64,000 nucleotides of DNA from Hydractinia symbiolongicarpus (Eukaryota > Cnidaria > Hydrozoa > Anthoathecata > Hydractiniidae): NCBI RefSeq assembly GCF_029227915.1, contig NC_079889.1:4650001-4714000 (forward strand), in the 5' to 3' direction. The notes under the pieces were generated by a model. The model was not told the origin of the DNA. It made no database searches and worked only from the letters and a program-made list of their open reading frames with translations. The translations under genes and the position numbers were made by a program. This document shows positions 32,120 to 41,769 of this stretch, piece after piece (the stretch's first letter is position 1; every line of letters begins with the position of its first letter).

Positions 32120-32917
32120 ATGGTAAACTTTCCAAATATTGGACAGGTCAATAGGAGGTTAGGTAGTACGCATATGAAGGCCATTGGATTTGATGACTAT
32201 CAAACACCCAACAAAGGTGGTTAAGCAAAAGCCCAGAACCTCGTTAATATGGTTGATGTCCTTTTGTTGAATGAGGCCGAAAGGAAGGAGGAGGGTGGAG
32301 AGGAGGCCTCGGGTAAGGAGAAGGCCTCGGGCGAGACCATCCAGATGGAAACGATAGAAGACATGTAAAATATTACATACGATCTGCAAAGCTTTGTAGA
32401 TACTTTGTTTGTTGACACCGGCGACATTAATATAAGAGAAATCAACCTCGAAATTCAAACCTTACAGGATAATATTAAAAAATTGAAGGGTAATATGGTT
32501 TCGTACGATAGTGAGATCAGAACAAAAGAGGATAAGTGGAAAGAACCCAAGAAGCAGAAAGCCAAGGGACAAAGGGAGAGGGAAATCGCTGATCTTGAGA
32601 AAAAAGATAAAAAGGTTATGATGAATATGGCCTACTTTCCTCCGAAATTTTTAAGCAAGGTTTTGTTCAGGGAGCAGGGTATAACTATAGCTAGTATCGT
32701 CTCGGCTATTAGACTGCATGTTTCCACCATTGTACTATCCGTTACAGGAGGTTCTACCGCAGTAGGTGCTACAGGAGGAAGTGCCGCGGCGGGTGGTGGA
32801 AAAGGGTTTGTAGAAAAGCAGCTTGAAAGGCTTGGAAACTTTTTCAAATATCTGGCAGGTAAGGTAGGTGCTGCATTACCAGGGATTATTGGTACGGTTG
32901 TCTCGTTCTTGCTCTAG
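32120..32917 (+). pseudogene. Polinton coiled-coil/membrane protein (FREQGITIASI family)
   Basis: A single frame from ATG 32120 to TAG 32,915-32,917, broken by two TAA codons (near 32,222 and 32,366). After a variable N-terminus comes a charged coiled coil (IREINLEIQTLQDNIKKLKG, EREIADLEKKDKK), then the family hallmark LFREQGITIASIVSAIR, a Gly/Ala-rich stretch and hydrophobic helix AGKVGAALPGIIGTVVSFLL at the end. Related cnidarian Polinton proteins continue into a further membrane segment, absent here. Virion or membrane role suspected; unproven. Confidence 0.6.
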
Positions 32918-32937
32918 CGGCGACTATCGTCGAGTAT

Positions 32938-33095
32938 GGGAGGCGTGGGTGTTATAGCATGCTTGGGGGTGTATGTGGTATAGCCTGTATAGTATGATCA
33001 GGAGGTGTAGGTTATATAGCCCGTATAGGAGGTGTAGTATGCTTAGGTGTTTTGATACTATGCCTAGAGGGTGGTTTGATAGTATGCTTGAGGGA
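32938..33095. repeat. G/T-rich degenerate minisatellite in the Polinton
   Basis: Imperfect units of the type GTATAGTATGCTTAGG(T)GGTGT recur (ATAGCATGCTTGGGGGTGTA, ATAGTATGATCAGGAGGTGTA, GTAGTATGCTTAGGTGTT, ATAGTATGCTTGAGGG). On the minus strand they encode Pro/Thr/His-rich repeats at the end of the adjoining frame. Confidence 0.55.
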
Positions 33096-34277
33096 TATGG
33101 CTGCCGCACCCCTCACAATAGGTTTGTTATTCACGTCAACCTGGACACCAACGCTTACATTGGCAGGTGCTATGAGGATGTTGTTTTTATACCCCACAAT
33201 TTTACCTATACGCAAGTTCATATCAGAGGGTAGCATGTACACGCTGGGCATGACGGCAAAATTCACCGAAGCTATTCCATGATGTCATGCCCTACATTCT
33301 CCTGACGTTGTACCATAGCTTCAAAATTTTGTAACAAAATCTGCCTTGCCCGGATCCGATTAAATCCGATTAAAGGTGCCTTGGCCCCTGCCTGCAATCC
33401 GAGCAACAAGACCACGAAAACTCTAATACTCAATATGGTCAGGCCCTCCGACGTCAAACCCTGGCTGGTGGGGATGATAAATTTGGACCAATCACCATCA
33501 ACTTGAGGCCACTATCTACCGTTTGTCAATGAGGACATGACGGCCTTGAACTTGTACAGACTATTAGAATCTGCACCGTACTCGCGGCATACCTGTGGGT
33601 AGCGGGATGTGAACTAGGGATTTTTGTACTGAGAAAACCTATCGTCATAAGGCATGGGTACCTTCCTCCTTGCGCATCCGGTAATAGACATGGAATTTAA
33701 AGATGGAGTTGACAAGGGGTACTGACCCTGTCAGATGTTTGGCGGATATGCCTCATGCCGTCGTTGCACAATGGGTTGCAAAATTCACCTGGATATTCTA
33801 AAGGTCCAAGGCCTGTCCTGTCCAACCCACTCTGACAGGGTCATTTAGCAGGTTGGTGGGAATTTTTATGGCATATTTTGTAAACTCGGGGAATACCACG
33901 GAGATATGCGACTCCGTCGATACATACAGATCCTGATGCTCGAGGTTTGTAACACTAAGCGGCCATTCTCCCCTGTTGGACCTGTACTTTGGCTTTGGGT
34001 TGTACGAATACATGTTCATCCTTTCTTAAAAGAAAGAATGAAGCAACTGTATATCACAGACATTGACAAGCCTACGATATTTGAAAACTATCGAGGACAG
34101 GATAGTAGGATTGCCTTGAAATCTATAAGTATCAGGCCTGTTTGGCTGAACCTTTATAGCCATACCATACGTTTTTTTTCCTAACGTAAAATAGGACCTG
34201 ATCAGCGGGCTACCCGAATTAAGATCCTGAACGGTCTGTACAAGATCGAGGATTTGGCGGCCATTGTGAACAGTCAA
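33012..34277 (-). pseudogene. Polinton hypothetical protein(s), minus strand, broken
   Basis: Frames follow one another on the minus strand: 34,277-34,026 (LIRSYFTLGKKTYGMAIKVQ), 34,019-33,798 (PLSVTNLEHQDLYVSTESHI, FTKYAIKIPTNLLNDPVRV), then about 33,770-33,640 (FKFHVYYRMRKEEGTHA), 33,457-33,272 (RARQILLQNFEAMVQRQENV) and 33,266-33,012 (AVMPSVYMLPSDMNLRIGK). Stops and frameshifts separate them. They probably represent one or two structural proteins; the position between capsid-type genes suggests virion proteins. I cannot name them. Confidence 0.4.
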
Positions 34278-34660
34278 GCAGAGGATAAAATCAAATTGTT
34301 TGTCTTAAAAAATGGACTCTGCAGTCTCCATGTCAGTCATGGGTACTCGGTGGTGATTACCAGACCCCTGCAAGAGCTCCTGAGTCTACCCTACGATCAC
34401 GCGAATAAATACGATATGAAGGGTGATTATGGTGCATACTACAGGACCGACGTTTATATATCGACTACGCCTTGTTTGCCCTCAGTTGGACGAAGACGAC
34501 TGCCTGCTGAATGGTAAAAGTCTAAGCTTCTGGCCTTGCTTCCCACCAAGGAGCTAAACGCTTGAGGGGACATGTTGACCTGGAGTTTTGACACTCCGAT
34601 ATACCTTGCTTTGAAGGAGAAAAACGTTTCGTTCGTTGGATTAACGATGCATTTGCTGAT
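34254..34660 (+). pseudogene. Polinton minor-capsid-like protein remnant
   Basis: The plus frame from 34,254 reads IKLFVLKNGLCSLHVSHGYS and ITRPLQELLSLPYDHANKY. Further on, in another frame, GDMLTWSFDTPIYLALKEKN precedes the next gene. The layout resembles the C-terminal half of the Polinton minor capsid (penton-type) protein that usually lies before the membrane-protein gene that follows here. The gap around 34,480-34,560 does not fit and may be a deletion or rearrangement. Confidence 0.4.
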
Positions 34661-34667
34661 AGAATAA

Positions 34668-35319
34668 ATGAGCGACATAGCCAAGCTGTATCCGAATTTA
34701 CCGACTGCACCTGCACAAAGCGCTGACATGCCGGAGGAAAATTAGGTCTACAGACTCAAAAAAATTGATGAAGTAGAACAGTATCTGCGAGATGAAATCA
34801 AGGAGCGGGACAAGTTTGCAAAGAAGTTTAAGATGCATGGCACGTGGGTACGCTTCTGCAATCATGAGCTGCTGAGTATTAGCATTATTACCTTGGGCGT
34901 TGGGATTGGGGCGTTAGCCATAGGTTTGGGAGCTCCTCTCTGTATTGCCATGAGCGGTATCACAATAGCTGTAGGTATAGGCCGGTCAAGCCGGTCTCCG
35001 GAACGCTTCAAGGAGACGTGTGGTTAAGAATAGGAAACATGAAAATATAAAACTACTCGCAGAATCAAAGCTTATTTCTATCGTTGATCTTATCTCAAAG
35101 GCTGTTGGAAATGGGGTGATTGACGAATACGAGTTTAATCTGATCAAGCAAGAGAAGGACAAGTATATGTTATTGAAGGGACAGATGAGACAGCGGTTTA
35201 GCCTTATTGTGGACTCCATCAATGCACAAGAGCGTGCTCAGCTAGTTGCTAAAGGAGAACAAGAGGGAAGAGTTGAGATTGTAAAAAAAACTTCAATCTG
35301 TACAATAAACGCTACCTAG
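34668..35319 (+). pseudogene. Polinton membrane protein with C-terminal coiled coil, one stop and one frameshift
   Basis: ATG 34668 (MSDIAKLYPNLPTAPAQSAD) meets a TAG at about 34,743. The reading continues with YRLKKIDEVEQYLRDEIKER, a hydrophobic hairpin (LSISIITLGVGIGALAIGLG, IAMSGITIAVGIG), and after a frameshift near 35,010 a basic helix (LLAESKLISIVDLISKAVGN, YMLLKGQMRQRFSLIVDSIN). This Pro-rich N-terminus, short coiled coil, TM hairpin and long helix belong to a conserved protein of cnidarian Polintons with unknown role. Confidence 0.6.
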
Positions 35320-35412
35320 AGTCTCCACCTGAGTAGAAGCCTTAATTTTTATATATTTTATAAGCCATGTAGGGCCTATGAAATATATGGTTTTTTAATC
35401 CTCATTTAGCAA

Positions 35413-35886
35413 CTATTTTTTTTTGAAGTCCTTATATCGACATTCCATAACATGTACTTGAGGGTAGTAGTTTTCACCTTGCATATACACAGATGAAATA
35501 GCTAGGATGCCACTGGCTTGGCAGGGTTCGTCGTAGGGTACTGGCATACTGTGGAATTTAGTCGTGATCGCGTCCTTGTAGTATTTGAGTTTGGCGTTCA
35601 CATAACGGTCCCTTTTCACAGGCTCCGTCGTCAATTGCTCAGAAATCAACTCTTCGATCTTGGACCAGATTTGTCGATATTTCGCAACCCAGTCGGGGTA
35701 CTCTTCGAAATCAATACTCATTGCTGGTACAGCACTGGCGTTGTACCGGCTGACCCCATGCGGGGACCAGATTGGTGTTTTTACCCTGAGGGCTACCACA
35801 AGATCTCGTGTATGGTAGCCTACAATGTACCGTTGATTCTTACCTCCGTTAGCAGGAATGGCATCTGACACTGTTATATAGTCCAC
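35413..35886 (-). CDS. Polinton conserved hypothetical protein, 157 aa, intact
   Basis: An uninterrupted frame from Met at 35,886. Motifs: MDYITVSDAIPANGGKNQRY, IVGYHTRDLVVALRVKTPIW, DWVAKYRQIWSKIEELI, YVNAKLKYYKDAI, VPYDEPCQASGILAISSVYM and YYPQVHVMECRY. It matches in pattern a short protein of unknown function that recurs in cnidarian Polintons. No signal peptide or membrane segment. It is the only full-length Polinton frame left here, in an element whose other genes are broken. Confidence 0.65.
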   Translation of the reverse strand: MDYITVSDAIPANGGKNQRYIVGYHTRDLVVALRVKTPIWSPHGVSRYNASAVPAMSIDFEEYPDWVAKYRQIWSKIEELISEQLTTEPVKRDRYVNAKLKYYKDAITTKFHSMPVPYDEPCQASGILAISSVYMQGENYYPQVHVMECRYKDFKKK

Positions 35887-36320
35887 ATTGATATCATTGA
35901 TGTTCGTAAAGGTAGCCGCAGATGAGTAGAATAATTTAGGGTTGACAAGCTCATTCTCAAATTGTAGTCGTCAGAGGATTTCATCTCGTTGTACACACAC
36001 GCGACTACTTCCGTTATACGTGATATATTCCTGGTAGCAGTACCAACACAACATTTTACCATCTACCACAAACCTCCGCACACAGGTACATCCGTCGTAC
36101 ACATCGAGTACCCTTTCACAGTCCTTACATTGTTCCGAAGGATTAAGGCATCAAGACGATCGTCTAGGTCCTTAATCCTTCGTTCATTCTCCTTCTCCTT
36201 CTCTGATTTTTGTACTAATGCCAAGGCCATAAGGGGCAGGGAGAGACCAATACCGGCTATGAAGGTCATGACTACTGCACTTCCAAAAATATCGAATGTT
36301 CTTTGACAGCTGATACACAT
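35870..36320 (-). pseudogene. Polinton single-TM protein, broken
   Basis: From 36,320: MCISCQRTFDIFGSAVVMTF, a membrane segment (AVVMTFIAGIGLSLPLMALA), a charged helix (KSEKEKENERRIKDLDDRLD), then CTTDVPVCGGLW and a stop near 36,063. The next open stretch (36,062-35,874) follows in the same orientation. It is adjacent to the right TIR. Function unknown. Confidence 0.45.
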
Positions 36321-36343
36321 TTATTAGTAGTATTTTTTTATCT

Positions 36344-36617
36344 GTTCACATCTTTACTGAGCTTGCGTTGATTTTTTGATGATTATTAGCACTATGTAGG
36401 GGAATTCCCCTCTAGGTGTGCTAGATTTTTACTCATTTGCAGTATGATAGGGAATTTACCTCGTTATGCATGACTTAACACTGTATACTAGGAACTTACC
36501 CTTGAACACCATGGATAGGCACCGCATGATATTGGATGATATCGATTTGTTGTGGTTGACCGTGGCGTGTGCGAGATGTGCGTGCGCGACTGTGCCAGAA
36601 GGAACATTTCTCTATTC
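36344..36617 (-). repeat. Right terminal inverted repeat of the Polinton
   Basis: Inverted copy of 29,087-29,320; longer because about 50 bases (mainly near 36,522-36,565, containing TGATATTGGATGATATCGAT) are present here and absent on the left. Confidence 0.9.
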
Positions 36618-36999
36618 CTACACTGACTGCGACCTTGTATAATCCATTATTACAAAAGCAGGTGCCAATAGCGATAATGGAGTGTGTTAGTGAAGATACT
36701 GAGAACATCCATGCCTTTTAGAAAGATTTCAATTGTGCTGTTAAGGTAGTTAACAATTGCGAAGCGAAATTTAATCCAACTGGCTAGGTGGTAGACATGG
36801 CTATAGTAAATTTTGCGGGTCTGGAGAGAATATAATGCGAAGATGCTTTAGAAAAGATTAAAGGTTGTGAATTTCATTTTTTGAGCTCAGTAGATGAACA
36901 ACTAAGGAAATTAGTAGCATGGGGAGATGAATTCGAAATTCATGCCAAACAGTTACTTTACGCAGCAACAGCGGAAGCATACAACTCCCCATATGTATC
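36618..36999 (+). pseudogene. MULE-like transposase fragment, 3' part
   Basis: Begins with the second CTACAC, then continues the interrupted frame: LTATLYNPLLQKQVPIAIME, CVSEDTENIHAF, NCEAKFNPTG, CEDALEKIKGCEFHFLSSVD and FEIHAKQLLYAATAEAYNSP. The order matches the DDE core and following helices of the MULE/SWIM family. In-frame stops sit where Trp is expected after HAF and NPTG (both TAG), and a TAA follows GLERI, so this copy was decaying. The Polinton entered this gene. Confidence 0.65.
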
Positions 37000-37129
37000 C
37001 ACAGTATCTATTAATCCGGAGTATTAGACCTGTCAACCCTTTTGCACAGAAACCTTATTCGTTGGCGTTTAAATTCAAGCCGGGGCAGATTGATTTTACA
37101 TTGCTTTTACACACTTAATCTTTTCCCAT

Positions 37130-37660
37130 TTTTTTGATGCACTTAACTACCCCTTAACGTTTCACCCGTTGTATTTTTTAAATCCTTGCAGAAGAATGCA
37201 AGGGTCAACACATTCTTATCGTAGCTGCTAGTCACATAGCTCTATAAGATTATGATAAATATATTATCACGTTCTCTACCCATGTATAATATTTAAACAA
37301 ACCAATTTTAAGATTTTAGCTAGGAACGTAGATTTCAAGGTATATAAGCTATACCTAGCTGTATTTATTTCCATTCTTATAAGGTTGTTATTCAGATTGG
37401 TTTAATTTTATGTTGGGGTTGTGGCAATCTAGCTAGCTCTTGAGCTACCTCTGGCTAAAAAGTCAAAGTAGCCAAATGCAGCTAGGTACAACAAATTTCT
37501 TATTCAATAATTTTTACGATGCTAAATGTAGTTAGGTAACTACACATTTTATTACTGTCATGAAAAATTATTCCACAAATTATTTTTTTTTCTAGCTGGA
37601 CAGGGTAACGATTGGCTGTTTCCTGTGTTTTTATTTAAACCGCTGTGGTAAAGTTTTTCT
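37130..37660. other. No gene; AT-rich spacer
   Basis: Only short AT-rich sequence with many TAGCTAGGTA-type words. Nothing coding or RNA-like that I can support. Confidence 0.4.
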
Positions 37661-37664
37661 TTAA

Positions 37665-38025
37665 AAATGGTATTACGCCTATTACTCATGTGTCACAGTT
37701 TAGCTGAAGTAAACGTTCAACCTCGTGTTAACAACGCCTTGTTTGTGTGTTTTTTATTAACATTAAAGTTGTGATAACTTTTTTTTAGAAAAGGCTATTA
37801 CACCTATACGCATGTGTAACACAGTTTACCTGTACTAAGTGTTCAGTCCACTTTCACGATTAATTTATTAACGTTTACTTAAACTTACTTTGCAAAATAA
37901 AATAATATTGACTAATTGTTTTTTGCTATGACTGGGTAACACAGGGTTGTCAACTGTGTTGAAGGGTATTAAGCATAAAAGCATGTGTAACACTGTTTAC
38001 CTGTACTAAGCGCTCAGTCCAGTGT
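37665..38025 (+). repeat. Three diverged copies of a CATGTGTAACAC repeat
   Basis: Three copies of a block running GTATTACNCCTAT...CATGTGTAACACAGTTTACC then TGTACTAAGTGTTCAGTCCA occur near 37,668-37,725, 37,792-37,852 and 37,966-38,022. Spacing differs (about 125 and 175 bases), so this is an irregular tandem array. Confidence 0.6.
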
Positions 38026-38089
38026 TATTCCTCTTCTCCCGCTGTTGAAGAATGACGTGGAAGATAGAAAGTTGAGGTGCCGGAAAAAT

Positions 38090-39530
38090 ATTTGAATTAA
38101 AAAAATGGTGGGATAAAGTTGAGCATTATGGTCAATTATTCGGCTATTATCCTAAAGCATCAAAATCATGGTTAATAGTAAAGGATGAACATAAATTAGT
38201 AGCTGATGATGTCTTCAGTGACACGGAGATGAGAAAGAAAAGTGCATCATTTGGTTGGTAAATGAATGGATTGTTTAGATAAAGAGGTTAGCTAAAATTG
38301 CACTTTTTCTACCACACGCTGCCTATGCTGCTTACATAAGTGGATTTTAACACAAATTTAACTATTTTATCCGGACACTTAGGGATATGAGCAAGTATAT
38401 CAAAGTACTGGACGATGTTATCGACAATACATTGATCCTAGCATTGACAGAGGGACATAAATGTACCGAAAACAAGAGAATATTACGGAGTTTACCAATT
38501 CGCTATGGTGGTATGGGAATTGTGATATTAGTCGAATCATCAGAGAGATGAAAAGTCTGTTGAAATGAAAAACAACTAGCAGAAAGAATTAAACTACAGC
38601 AAACGTCTGATAAATTTGACAAACAGTTATACAATAATATCTAAAACAAAATCCTTAAACAGAAACAAATGTTGCATTACGAAAAACTAAAAGAAATTCG
38701 CCAACGCATGACGAATGAGCAATTACGAGCAAATGATTTGGCGACAATGAAAGGTGCTTCAAGTTGGTTGTCAGCACTCCCAATAAAATCTGAGAATTAT
38801 GCACTCAACAAAAGAGAGTTTTATGATGCCATACGAATGAGGTATCGGTGGGATTTGAAGTTCCTACCAAAAGATTGTGTCTGTGGAAAACGCTTCACGA
38901 TTGACCATGCTATGTCATGTGTCAAGGGTGGCTATATTCATCAACGTCACGACGAATTAAAAGATACTCTGGCAAAGATATCTGAATGATGTAGAAACAG
39001 AACCGCATTTACAACAGCTGACTGGAGAAAAATTAAGCAATTCTGCAAACTCCACAGATGAAGCTAGACTCGACATTAGCGTTAGAGGATTCTGGCAACG
39101 AGCATTTTTTTGACGTGAGGGTATTTAACCCATTCGCTTTGACATACCTCAATCAGAAACTGCCTAATGCATTTAATTCAAATAAAAACATCAAGAAACG
39201 TGCATATGGACAAAGAGTGCTAAAAGTAGAACACGGATCATTTACACCGCTGATTTTCACACCATATGGGGGATCCAGTCGAGAGACAGCACATTTCATC
39301 TCCACTCTGTCGCAAGCGGAAAAAAGAAATCTAGAACAAAGTACCGTTACAAACTGGCTTCGGACGAGAATTATCATTTTGTTTACTGCATTCAGCAATA
39401 CTCTGTATTCGAGGATCAAGAAATACAAAACGAAGGTTGATAAAAGTAGATGTTGATTGTCTCGAGATATCAGATGCAACGAGCCGACTTGTCTACTGAG
39501 AGATTTTCTAAAAATGTTATGTTTCAATAT
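38090..39530 (+). pseudogene. 3' part of RT retroelement with Zn/endonuclease-like C-terminus
   Basis: Degenerate plus-strand reading: WWDKVEHYGQLFGYYPKASK and SWLIVKDEHKLVADDVFSDT (connection after the RT palm), the thumb-like YAAYISGF and MSKYIKVLDDVIDNTLILAL with LPIRYGGMGI (other frame), then 38,669-38,989 with ENYALNKREFYDAIRMRYRW and a CxC...H...C...H zinc-like block ([29 protein letters not shown]). Finally 39,058-39,456 has [17 protein letters not shown], resembling the PD-(D/E)XK-type module in similar cnidarian and sponge proteins. Frameshifts occur near 38,990 and in the T run near 39,107. It is 5' truncated, lacking the RT catalytic core. Family name uncertain. Confidence 0.6.
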
Positions 39531-39639
39531 ATTGAAACTCGATTATACTACGCACAATCGCCTGTACTATATCAGTCTGAGAAACGGAGAACTTTGTTTT
39601 GCTGTTTAGCTAGCTAATTTGTTGTCACTTGTAAAGTTT

Positions 39640-39690
39640 ATAATTATTTAATTATTATTATATTATTATATTTTATTTTTTACCGCGAGG
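39640..39690. repeat. ATT microsatellite
   Basis: Run of TAATTATTATTATATTATTATATT at the 3' side of the RT retroelement fragment. It may be its tail or an unrelated microsatellite. Confidence 0.5.
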
Positions 39691-39699
39691 GTAACTAGG

Positions 39700-40030
39700 G
39701 ACAAACTTGGACCAAATTGAGCAAATATTCCAAACCAAGGTGTTTGAATGCGTTTCGGAATAACGGATTGATGACGTCACCAAAAAATTTAAACCACAAT
39801 ATTTCCGTAACCGTTTGGCAAAAGTATATGATTCTATAAACAAATTTTTTAATAACAGTTTTTCGTAACCGTTAATCTATTTAACCCTTTCTTTAAACCA
39901 CACGATACATTATTTTGATTAGCATTTTAGATACAATACAGGCAACAAGTAACTTTTTGAATATTGTTTTAATCATTGCTGACGTCATCAAAATTTAAGT
40001 AAAGGATCTTTTGCCATTGTTCCTCTGCCT
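39700..40030 (+). repeat. Dispersed repeat with TGACGTCA motif (relative at 63,120-63,350)
   Basis: GGTAACTAGGGACAAACTTGG at the start resembles 55,446-55,467. TGACGTCACCAAAAAATTTAAACC and CAATATTTCCGTAACCGTTTG align with 63,176-63,226, and GCTGACGTCATCAAAATTTAAG with 63,319-63,345. Non-coding. Probably a SINE- or MITE-like interspersed family; its ends are not defined. Confidence 0.45.
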
Positions 40031-40481
40031 AAGTGGATTTTTCCACGGGCTTAAACGACTAGTTATATAAATAACGTACTGTTTAAATAGCTGATAAACA
40101 AATCAGACTTATTTATTCCGATTTGCGCATTTAAGGAGGAAAAAAACATTCCCTTTGGAAAAGCGACTTTTGGCATGGTTCGGTATTTTTAGTCACAGAC
40201 AAACTTTCTGTATTAATGTAAGAGAAGTCGATAAACCCTCAGACATATCCACTAAGGCAGAGGAGAATAATGGCAAAATATAGATTGTTTTAGGAGTTTT
40301 AATGACGTCAGCAGTGCAAGATTATTTTCAACAACAGTCGCTGCGAAGCTTCCTTGTGGACATTTTTATGAAATTAAAAAAATGCTGTGTCTGAATGACT
40401 GGCATCATCTTCACCATTAGCTTATCAAGTTGCGTCGGTTGCGAATGAAGGAGGAATGCGACTTCTTGATGAAAGACTTGA

Positions 40482-40548
40482 CGTTATGCAGAATAGACGT
40501 TTGGAAAGTCCGTAGTTATGCAGAATAGACGTTTGGAAGGTTCGTAGT
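40482..40548 (+). repeat. 32-bp direct tandem duplication
   Basis: TTATGCAGAATAGACGTTTGG plus the following bases to CGTAG occurs twice in direct succession with two substitutions (AAAGTCCGTAG versus AAGGTTCGTAG). Confidence 0.8.
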
Positions 40549-40559
40549 TATTGTGAACA

Positions 40560-41420
40560 CAGTTATAATGATTTTAAGCATGTATGAAAAAAATTTTATT
40601 CATTTTTCTATGTCAAATTTTTTCACCCATAAAAGTGCAGAAGACACATTACAACATATCTTGTATGGTTTTTCATATAATAGATACTAATGTTTCTAAA
40701 CATAATCAAGTTACAAAAATTGGCGAAAATGTATAATATCGTCAATCACAATTCTAATTTTTTTGCTGTAAAATTTCAACTACCGTCTTCGTCTTGGTCA
40801 AATAAATCTAAAAATTTGCTTTTTATGCGAGTCTTCTTTCACCTCTGTCGTTGTTTGTTGTTTTAACATCGTGTGCAGAATGAATGAAATCTTGCGAGTC
40901 AAGATAATCAGTATTCGCAGGTATAAATCATTACCCGTAACTCGTCCGGGGAAACTCCCCTGATAACATTGTGTGTTAATTACAAGAACAGGCTAAAGCT
41001 ACCTAAAAAATTGTTACGACAACAATTGGACGTACTCTTTGTCGGAAGACGTGTCAAAATCGTATATCTAACTTGTGAAGATTATCTACCTACTTATCCA
41101 CTTCCATCGCGAAACACATTGCTTGCATTAAAGAAACGCTAAAACATCTTTCAGACCTTTAAGAAAGGCTTTCATTCTTCAGTACAACGACAGTAAAGAT
41201 ACAGGAATCAATATTTCCTTGTTTCCGCTTTGGTTTTTTTAATGCCATTTCAATCTTTTGTGTATTTTCATCGTCATTTTTATCACACGCGTATAAATTG
41301 TCAATTAGGAGTTTTACTAGATAGCGATAAAATGACAGGTCACAAATCATCTTGAAAATCATCATGGCGCATCACGCTATATTTCTTTTATCACGTTTAA
41401 AGTGTGCATTGGTGCAAAAA
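40560..41420. other. No firmly supported gene
   Basis: A 68-codon minus-strand ORF (41,365-41,159, Lys-rich centre KKPKRKQGN) lies just downstream of the first PY-protein gene but has no recognisable family and no convincing context. A short GC-rich hairpin (CCGGGGAAACTCCCC) occurs near 40,948. Confidence 0.35.
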
Positions 41421-41427
41421 GTCATCC

Positions 41428-41763
41428 TCACTTAGATTCTGTCAGCTGCATGTGAGAACCGGTCAAGATGTCATTATAGGAAGGTGGTTTTTCTTGTGTT
41501 TTAAAATTCTCTGTGCTTACTCGAACTTCAGCATACGAAGGGGGTTGGTTACTAATACCCGATAAATTCGTCGCTGCTAAAAATTTCTGGCTCTCCACTG
41601 GTTCGTTGTTATCCCGGTTGCTTCTACTTGAAATGGATCTGCTCACCTGACGTAAAACGGCGGATGGTTGATATGAAGGACTTGCCAACTTTTTAAACAA
41701 ACAAAATAAGAACAACAAAAGAAACGCAACGAGTGAAATAATGACGATTATAACAAGATTCAT
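41428..41763 (-). CDS. Small single-pass membrane protein with two PPSY motifs (paralog 1)
   Basis: Intact 111-codon frame. The N-terminus is one hydrophobic helix (residues about 3-23) followed by KK, so a type III (N-out) single-pass protein without a cleaved signal peptide is predicted. The cytoplasmic tail has a Ser/Arg cluster (RQVSRSISSRSNR), then PPSYAEV (residues 74-80) and PPSYNDI (93-99). PPxY motifs bind WW domains such as those of Nedd4-family E3 ligases; the paired PY tail suggests an adaptor or self-regulated cargo, which is inference. A splice-acceptor-like TATAGTTTTAG ends about 13 bases before the ATG. Same strand and layout as the genes at 43.6-44.0 and 46.6-47.0 kb. Confidence 0.75.
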   Translation of the reverse strand: MNLVIIVIISLVAFLLLFLFCLFKKLASPSYQPSAVLRQVSRSISSRSNRDNNEPVESQKFLAATNLSGISNQPPSYAEVRVSTENFKTQEKPPSYNDILTGSHMQLTESK

Positions 41764-41769
41764 TTTTTT

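Larger units (their letters stand above)
29087..36617. mobile_element. Polinton/Maverick element, 7.5 kb, internally deleted and decayed
   Basis: Long terminal inverted repeats (29,087-29,320 and 36,344-36,617) are flanked by 6-bp CTACAC duplications. Inside are a SAP-like N-terminus, a retroviral-type integrase, a Cys/His-repeat HNH-like protein, a capsid-protein fragment and several Polinton hypothetical proteins. Full-length Polintons are 15-20 kb and carry a protein-primed DNA polymerase B, an FtsK-like ATPase and a protease; I see none of these. Most genes are split by stops or frameshifts, so the element is defective. Confidence 0.85.
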
